NCBI GenBank assembly: GCA_950022655.1
Contig: OX465583.1
Span: 32,143,360 to 32,207,359, forward strand
Direction: 5' to 3'
From: Alentia gelatinosa
Lineage: Eukaryota > Annelida > Polychaeta > Phyllodocida > Polynoidae
Length of the DNA stretch: 64,000 nt
Part shown: positions 56,990 through 64,000 of the stretch, piece after piece
How the letters are laid out: each line of letters begins with the position of its first letter
Position numbering within the stretch: position 1 is the stretch's first letter
The notes under the pieces: generated by a model
Database searches by the model: none
Seen by the model: the letters and a program-made list of their open reading frames with translations, nothing else
What the model was told of the DNA's origin: nothing
Position numbers and translations under genes: made by a program

Positions 56990-59870
56990 GATTAGATTCT
57001 CATGTGATATCTATATTCAGGCCTAACATTGTTAGGCGGCGATGAACTTGTCAAAATGAGCATGGGGGACAGAGGGGGTGAGAAAGGGAGGGGACATGAA
57101 GGGTAGGGCTCCATGCGGCTGTGGGTGCGAGACAGTGCAGGAAGACAGCGACAGTGGGTACAAATAACTTCTATGATTCGAACCATTTTTCTTTGAAAGT
57201 TCTCGCCCGTCTCTAATGTGTGAGATTTCTTACTATCAATTGCTTAGAGCCAGTGAGAGAGAAAGTGCATCGTATTGCACACTTTACCCACTCAATGTTA
57301 ATTTTCTTACCGTTTCAAGATGGGTGAGAAGTGAAACCTTATAGGAAATAACTCAGAGAAAGTAAGGAGGTATGAAAGTGGTGCCCTGACTCGGTAGCGA
57401 ATCGGTGGTAGGTGGGTACTGGTATTTTTGAGAGGGCAAATAAGGGTGCATGGGATTGGTATTAGCGTAGAATCTGGGTACCAGTTATCTGGGATCGATG
57501 GGGGGGGGGGGGGTGTTCAGTAAGTGGGCTGGTATCAGCGGCTCAGGGAGGTAGGTACATACACCACTTAATGCCTGTAGCTAACTTTTGAGTCGCACCA
57601 GATAATGAAGTTATTTGGCACAATTCATCACTCCCCTAAACAGTAGAATTGGGATCAGTGTGAATTGGGGCTAGTGTGAGTATTTGGGAATGCTATTTTG
57701 TAAAGAACTCATCGGGAATGGTTTTTGGAAAATAGTTGGAGGTCACGAGTAATGTTTTATTTAGGTAGCAATCCAAACTGTAACCATGTCTCAATCACTT
57801 GTAACTTGAAATTGATTTCACGAAGTTAATTCATGTTTTCTTATATTTTTTCCAGATGTCAGGATTAAAAAAAAGATTTACACCAAAATTATCTTTCAAT
57901 ATATTGATTTTCCATCACAGCAATACCTCAGTCTTAGATCCCGTGTGGAGAAATCCTTCAGGCCGATTTCATAAACTGGTTTCGCAGCTACGGGTGTAAG
58001 GGGTGGAGCTTACACGAATGGAGAACTTGTTAGCCTTACAGTAGGACCCAGGAACCACAAGACGTTGTGCGTTTCTCTGCGTGTGTGCAGGTGGGCTACA
58101 CTGTGAGGAGGGGCTGGGCGGAGATGGCGGGAGGGGGAGGTCTCCCTGAGGGCCCCGGTGGCAAATTGAAAGTGAAGCGAGTCATCGTTCAGCATCAGGA
58201 GGTGACGCTCACTCCGGGGACGAGGTGACATAACGCCGGCTCCAGGGTACCCCTGGAGGCGGTCGGGGTGAGGTGCGGCGGGGCGGGAGGGATGGGGAGC
58301 GACGGCGAGGAAGCGGACGGCGGGGCGGGGCAGGGAAGTGTCTTTATTGGGAGTACAGAATGTGCGTGTGTGTGACAGGGAGAGGGTGGGGTGTTATTGT
58401 CCCTCCTCTAGGGGAAAAACTGACCGGCGGCCTGACTGGGCAGGGGACCCGGGTACCAGGCGGGTGTGGTGCCGGTAAGACCCTGTAAGGTCCCCGTATC
58501 GCCCGTATACCCCGCCCCTCCAGTATCTCCTCCAGTGTCCCCTGCCATAGGGGCTTTACGTGTGCCTCAAACAGATTAAACTCAATCACAACCGATCCCA
58601 TGTGAGGAAAAAATTTGTTCTTCCCAATAAAATTCGTCCTTTTTGTAACAAACGTAATAATTCGTTCTCTGGCCCCTAAAGACTTCTGGGGGAGATTGAG
58701 ACAGGTCTTGTCAGGGTTCAGACCTCGGGTCGCCATTAACACTCTCAGCTGTGCTTTTCTGGAAATTGCTAGTATTTATTGTCACATTTTTAGATTCAGT
58801 ATCTTGACCTTGCGAATTTTATTCACCCCCCCCCCCCCCCCCCCCCCGGTGTATTCCTCCAAAGTTCCATGTCGGCAACAGAGTCCCTTTCTTTATAATA
58901 TCTGTTTTCCCCTTTCCTTTTCTTTTTTCATTGTTTATTTTAATTCATTTCTTCCGTTGAATGCTAAAACGCTTCAGAGAAAAATTAATTCAATTTGATA
59001 TTGAATTATAGGAAAATACCGTAAAATGTTGCGCAAGAAAAGATTGGCACTAATAAGGATAAGAAAGTATTAGTACTGACACCGGGTGTATAGACACTGC
59101 TTGTACCTGCGACTGTATGATTGTTCATATCACCTCAAGGAAAGGTGAATTCAAACATGAATATAATCTGAGGTGATAGCCTTTAGTAGATTAAGTTATG
59201 TTACCATTAGTCTATTTCTATGATTACACTGCGCTTTGGCAAATAGAAGGCAATTTGAAGATACATGTATATCTACGTAATTACTTCACGAAATCTATAA
59301 ACTGTAAATGTTATTGAAGTAAACAGATGAATATCCATGAGTGATTTTATATCGCTTTCTGTTAGTGAAACATTTTCACAGCGTTATGAAAACATTGTCG
59401 GACTATTTTGCATTACCACATTAATTGCTTCCCAAACATGAAGCCGCTTGTTTATTGTGATTCCTCGACATCTTCTGTGACTTTGAAAGCACTCGGGTAA
59501 ATTAAATAGATTCACGAGCCTTGATAATTTAGCAGCCGTGAGGCATTCTATAGCAAAATGTCAACCGTGTATTAAGATAACAGAAATTGAGAAACATATA
59601 CAACACATCCCGGGTTACCATTGATATGCCAAGTACAGATATCCTGACGATTATATCGTAAATATATTTGGAACCCAGGTGATATGAAAAGGCAGGTCCG
59701 TATAACAGTGAACAGGATGCCATATTCGATATATACAGTATATCTAATATCGGCACGGAACACATATTAGTCACACAAAATACACACCAAGTGTATGCAA
59801 CATGGAAAAATGTGTTAAGTCAATATAATACGCAAAGCACAAATTCTGAATTGCACATGATTTACTTCTT
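56990..59870. other. Intergenic, mixed composition, no supported gene
   Basis: This stretch holds a G run at 57500-57513 and a C run at 58826-58847. A G+C-rich stretch lies at 58080-58520, with GGGGCGGG-type boxes near 58277 and 58321 that could be a promoter. No exon with family resemblance was found beside it. Confidence 0.35.
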
Positions 59871-59877
59871 TTATATA

Positions 59878-60420
59878 TTTATTGAGCGTGGGAAAACATG
59901 CTCATATATGCCATCTAGAGGTTAGAATGCTCACACAGGGTTTCTGCTGGCTGTAAAGAATCTATCCCTTCACTATCCATGCTCCAAATATAAAGGCCAG
60001 GTAAAATGGTGTACAGTATCCAGCCTTACCATATGCCCATCCCCACTACTGACTTGGTTCCTAAAAATAGACCTTTTACTTCTAGTCTGAAGACAAAAGG
60101 ATTCACTATGGCAATCCGTTCATTAAATTATAAACACTTAGTTATGAATATTGTAATCTGCTACTAGAAAAAGAAACTGTTAGATGATGATATTGATTAA
60201 ATGTGGTATCTACATTTTCAAATCTTGTGGGACAAACCTAAATACACTGCATTCAGTGTGTCAGAACTGATGGGACAGATCTAAATAAGCCTTATTCAGA
60301 CCAATTTGTTCAGACCTGACAAACCAGTTTTACTCACTTCAATCCTGTCACCAGGCCATGCACCTGAGACTTGACCATAGACTTGCTAAAACCCTTGATC
60401 ATGGATCCTCAAGAAGACAG
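59878..60420. repeat. Second copy of the foldback-element arm
   Basis: ATTGAGCGTGGGAAAACATG, TCTAGAGGTTAGAATGCTCA, CACAGGGTTTC and CTAAAAATAG follow the left arm of the 27086-29331 element in order. TGAGACTTGACCATAGACTT near 60365 matches interior sequence near 27430. The GC minisatellite and inverted array are absent. It is diverged and lacks a recognisable opposite end. Confidence 0.65.
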
Positions 60421-60559
60421 GGAGGGAGACACAGAATGACATATAATGATTTATTTTTAAAATAGGTTACTGACAGATGGTTCATATAAACAGATAAACA
60501 GACATTATCTTCAACTAAGCAGTCAGTAGAGAAAAGGAGACAGATAAAGAGACAATGAG

Positions 60560-60790
60560 ACAGATTCAAACATAAATGCCAACCAACAGGGACAGAGACA
60601 AAGATATAGTATGACATACATATGGACAGACAGGGACAGAGACAAAAGTATAAACAGAGAGCGTTATACATACAGTATACAGACAGGGATAGCCAGGGAG
60701 ACAGAGAGGCAGACAGCTGCAGACAGAAAACAAACATAAACAAAGAGAAATAGACATATATTTTAACAGACAGGGACAGATTAAGATTTA
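60560..60790. repeat. Degenerate GACAGGGACAGAGACAAA tandem repeat
   Basis: GACAGGGACAGAGACAAAGA and close variants recur at 20-65-base spacing with intervening ATATA stretches. The Leu/Ser/Cys-rich minus-strand frames here come from the repeat. Confidence 0.7.
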
Positions 60791-61673
60791 GGTATAACAA
60801 TCTGGACCTGAAACCACTATACAGTCATACCATAATAGCTCTCACCCCCTCCCCTCCCACAACCACTCCATCTACTTTACTGACCGTTAGCTACACTCAA
60901 GAGCCTGTTTGTTCTGGTTCACCGGTCTCCTACCACATTACAATACATATACATTTCAAATCTGGTGGGACAGACCTGACTGTAAAGCATTTGCACACTG
61001 ATGGGACAGACCATTCACTATGCTCTTCAAAGAAACACAGACCCAGTAAGGAGGTATGGGGTTGGTGGAAGGGTAGACATATGACTCTATCTCAACCCAG
61101 TCACTCCATATTAGCACCTCTCCCCCACTCCCACCCACACACTCCTTACCTTTATCCACTGACCAGGTTATCGAACCTGTCATATCAGACCCATATAGGA
61201 TTGATTCAGAGACATTCTTAATGCATTAGGATGTATACACTGATTTTAATAGCAGAAATTAGATGTATCAAGTAATCAGTTTCCATTTGTTTAAACATAT
61301 AGATTTCTGATACTTGATCAGTATTCCTGTTCATGACACTTGAGAACAACAATTAAATCAATTCTCTAGGTTCATTGAAACATTCCTGACACTTAATTCT
61401 TGATCGAATAAAGATGGCTCAATTACATAATTTCTTATAATATATATAGTAATTTAGGTATACCATGCTCTTCCATTGAAAATGGAAATAACATTAGTTC
61501 CTAGTTTATGATCACACAATCAATACTGTGGTGTATACTGAACCAATATCGCACATGCTCAACTGCATTACACACTGAACTAATATCATGTATGCTAAAC
61601 TGTGGGGCGTATATATACTGAACTTATATCCCATAACAGTCATGTCAATCTACTCAAATGTGTATGTGTGCGT

Positions 61674-61690
61674 GGGGGGGGGGGGGGGGG
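61674..61690. repeat. G17 homopolymer tract
   Basis: A run of 17 G follows GTGTGCGTG. It belongs with the other long G tracts of the window. Confidence 0.85.
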
Positions 61691-61744
61691 TAACCCAAAA
61701 CAATTTGCAATAGTTTTCAAACTTCTTTCTTGTTTTAGAAAGAT

Positions 61745-62960
61745 TTTGTAAAAATTAAATAGATGATATAAGATTTTTATCTTCCATGTAACTCAGACTT
61801 GGATGGCTAAAGACAAAATGAAATGATAACATCAGTGGTTTCCCCTGTATGCAGAGATTAGAAATATTGTAAAGTGGGGTAAATTTGCCAAAACATGACT
61901 CCAAATGGCGTAATCACAGGATTGATGTATACATATAGGGACATGGGCGTAAATATGACTCATATATAATACTGCATGCACATGTGGGTAACACACTGCA
62001 CGAAAACCCCCATATATTTCAGATATATATGCCACCGTGTAAATGCATGTATCAGATGTACATTGACATGTTTTTGTATTTATACATCCATATTTCACGC
62101 CGGTGTAATCAGCATATACAAATGTGGGTTTTTTTTATATAGAAGCATACTGGCTGTATTGGACGCCAAGCGTATATGAGAAGAAACATCTTGAGGACAA
62201 CATATATACACTGGTCGTATACAAATCATATAAGTTAAGCATATACACATGTATGAATACTGATAAATAACAACAACAAAAAGGTTCACCACCAGCTGGC
62301 CAGCCGCTGCCACCCTGTCTCCCCCCCCCACCCCCCCCCCCTTAAATTTCTGGCAACTCATCTTTGCTGTAGTGTCCGTAGAGTGTGTGGGCGCATGGCT
62401 GTGTGTAGACGGGTGTGAAAGCATTGGGTGTGAAAGTAGCGTCGGCAGCTGATTTGTTGGTGGCAGCAGCGGTGGCGGTGGTGGTGGTGGCGGCTGTGTG
62501 GCAGCAGATGAGGCGGTAGAATGATATCAGAGCTTGTGTGATAAAGACAGTAACCGAATAATAACCACAGACGATGATGTTTTGAAAGTAAAAACTATTA
62601 AAAATTGGTTGAAAAACAAGAGAACACTGGGTATATCTTTCAAAATTAATCAATTGATACTTAATTGGGGTTTAGAAATCATTTAGAATTAAAATTGGTA
62701 ATATAGCATTAGATTTTCTGTATACCACAGACTTTGATGACTAATGGCAAATGAAATAAAACAACAGTGGTATCCCCTAAATGCAAAGATCAGAATTATT
62801 GAACAGTTGTGTAAATGTAAACAAAAATCAGGCGTATATATGATATATATGACTGCAGAATGGGCACATGAATACGTCTACAGATGAAGCGTATACACAA
62901 TGGCAAGGAGGACCTACTTATTTATGCCAAATGATGGATTATACGCAATATGTATAGATA
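61745..62960. repeat. Diverged direct repeats, about 0.95 kb apart
   Basis: The stretch 61760-61900 (AAGATTTTTATCTTCCATGT, AGTGGTTTCCCCTGTATGCA) recurs at 62705-62815 (TTAGATTTTCTGTATACCAC, AGTGGTATCCCCTAAATGCA) in the same order and direction. Both are followed by GTATAC-rich sequence. Between them lie C runs at 62321-62340 and a GGTGGCGGT repeat near 62470. Either a segmental duplication or two insertions of one repeat would explain this. Confidence 0.5.
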
Positions 62961-64000
62961 TGTAAATCAGGTTTTTTCACGCTGTGACAGAAACATAAGT
63001 AAACTCGTTTTCTCGTGCAGTGTTAGGTATTTCAAACCAATTATAGTCACACTCTAGAGACATGATATATACCAGAGATCAAGATGTTCAATCTCTCTTT
63101 ATCTATCACTGAGGCTAATTGTGAAATTAGGTCTAATGTTGGGGTAGCAACTCAACTACCCCACCTATTGGACACGGTAGGAGTGATGCCACACCATCTG
63201 ATGAATACAACAGCCTACACATAATACACCACAGCTTCTTCTCCGTTTCAAACTACCACACAGGAAAAAAACTTTCCCAAATAACGCTGCCACCCATCTC
63301 CTTTTAGAGTACTGCGTGCAACTTTCTAAATAGAAACGGTAAAGGACAAAACCGCGGCACCAGGTTCTAAGATCTAAGCTTCAATCAACTCGAGAGCCAG
63401 TTTGACTGTTTGGAGGCCGCTATCACTAGCCTTGCGAGCAACTCAATTAATCAGGTCTATGTAACAAGAGGAATTAAAAGAGGGAAAAACACTCAATCAT
63501 CAAATGTTATCATGAGTTGCATAATAGTCATTTATCGCATAAGGTAACCAAGGTTTCGCCAATGGAATGGTAAATAAACTTGCAAAAAGGTTTAGAAAAA
63601 GACATATTGGCTCCATGTTGTATCGCAACTCAGTACAGTATGTGCAAAGATAACAATGCAGACAGTTGCTGTGGTATTAGAATATATTTGACTGTTTTTG
63701 TATGATGTTTGATGTTTGGTTTGGACGATATTTTGAATATGTTCAGCTGATATGGTAGAATCAGGATGTATGTGTCATTTGCAACATATTTCCTTCTGTG
63801 ATCATGCCACAACAGCCTCTACTAGGTAACATGAGAATTGCTTTTGGTATATTGGATATCATAGCACATTCCCTCAAATCTGCTTTCTAGCATACTGATA
63901 AACCTCTGTTCTGTGCTGTTAGCGCCCCAGGTAAAAAGGTGTTTCTCATGTACGCACATTTACGTTTTATGAAATCTACAAATACATCACAAGTTAAGTA
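62961..64000. other. AT-rich intergenic end of window
   Basis: No gene, RNA gene or clear repeat is visible in this last kilobase. Confidence 0.4.

Noticed and set aside
60399..60800. 133-residue minus-strand Leu/Ser/Cys-rich frame resembling a membrane protein
   Set aside because: It is produced by the GACAGGGACAGAGACAAA repeat.
62095..62653. Ala/Thr-rich minus-strand frames
   Set aside because: They come from a GGTGGCGGT repeat and C runs. No homology is recognised.
1..64000. tRNA, rRNA or other RNA genes
   Set aside because: I looked for B-box words (GGTTCGANTCC) and paired cloverleaf arms. The GGTTCGA-like hits at 16685 and 30594 have no matching stems.

Overview
The window is eukaryotic nuclear DNA from an animal. 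It has spliced genes with GT-AG introns, AT-rich intergenic sequence, microsatellites, many short palindromic transposons and decayed non-LTR retrotransposons. The protein content (a cholinergic-neuron enzyme and a large intronless DUF4062-NACHT-TPR protein) and the repeat landscape fit a marine invertebrate, most likely a lophotrochozoan such as a mollusc. The species cannot be fixed from this window alone.

Layout. Positions 1-8840 are intergenic or upstream sequence packed with small foldback elements. Positions 8841-20611 (+) hold a choline O-acetyltransferase gene. Thirteen coding exons can be joined with consistent reading phase, and a candidate first coding exon lies at 8841. The choline-specific residues (V-D-N and the N of IDNHLL) and the catalytic histidine are present. 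Positions 20612-27085 are 3' UTR and AT-rich flank. Positions 27086-29331 form one 2.2-kb foldback element with long terminal inverted repeats. It carries a GC-rich 15-bp minisatellite and a head-to-head array of TGTTGTAAGAC-like units. Positions 30843-34121 (+) encode a 1092-residue single-exon DUF4062-NACHT-TPR protein. Positions 37911-40797 (+) are a wrecked L1/Tx1-type retrotransposon with a CR1/Jockey-like 3' fragment inserted inside its ORF1. Positions 42046-46280 hold a cluster of two-module palindromic elements. Positions 48530-48700 are CpG-rich and promoter-like. Positions 52750-54365 (-) are a decayed CR1-like reverse transcriptase. The remaining stretches are repeats and AT-rich sequence with no supported gene.

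The two intact genes have no evident functional link: one makes acetylcholine, the other is a STAND-type NTPase with TPR repeats. The most unusual content is a superfamily of two-module mobile elements (copies near 2.9, 3.2, 7.2, 42.0, 42.5, 42.8, 44.0 and 46.1 kb). Each intact copy pairs a block bounded by TTATCYYACCCC inverted ends with a separate hairpin of about 140 bp. Subfamilies with unrelated hairpin stems share one internal motif (CCATAGRCTTAACATTGG). Most copies also share a conserved apical loop whose base pairs co-vary. One copy is nested inside another, and two sit in tandem.
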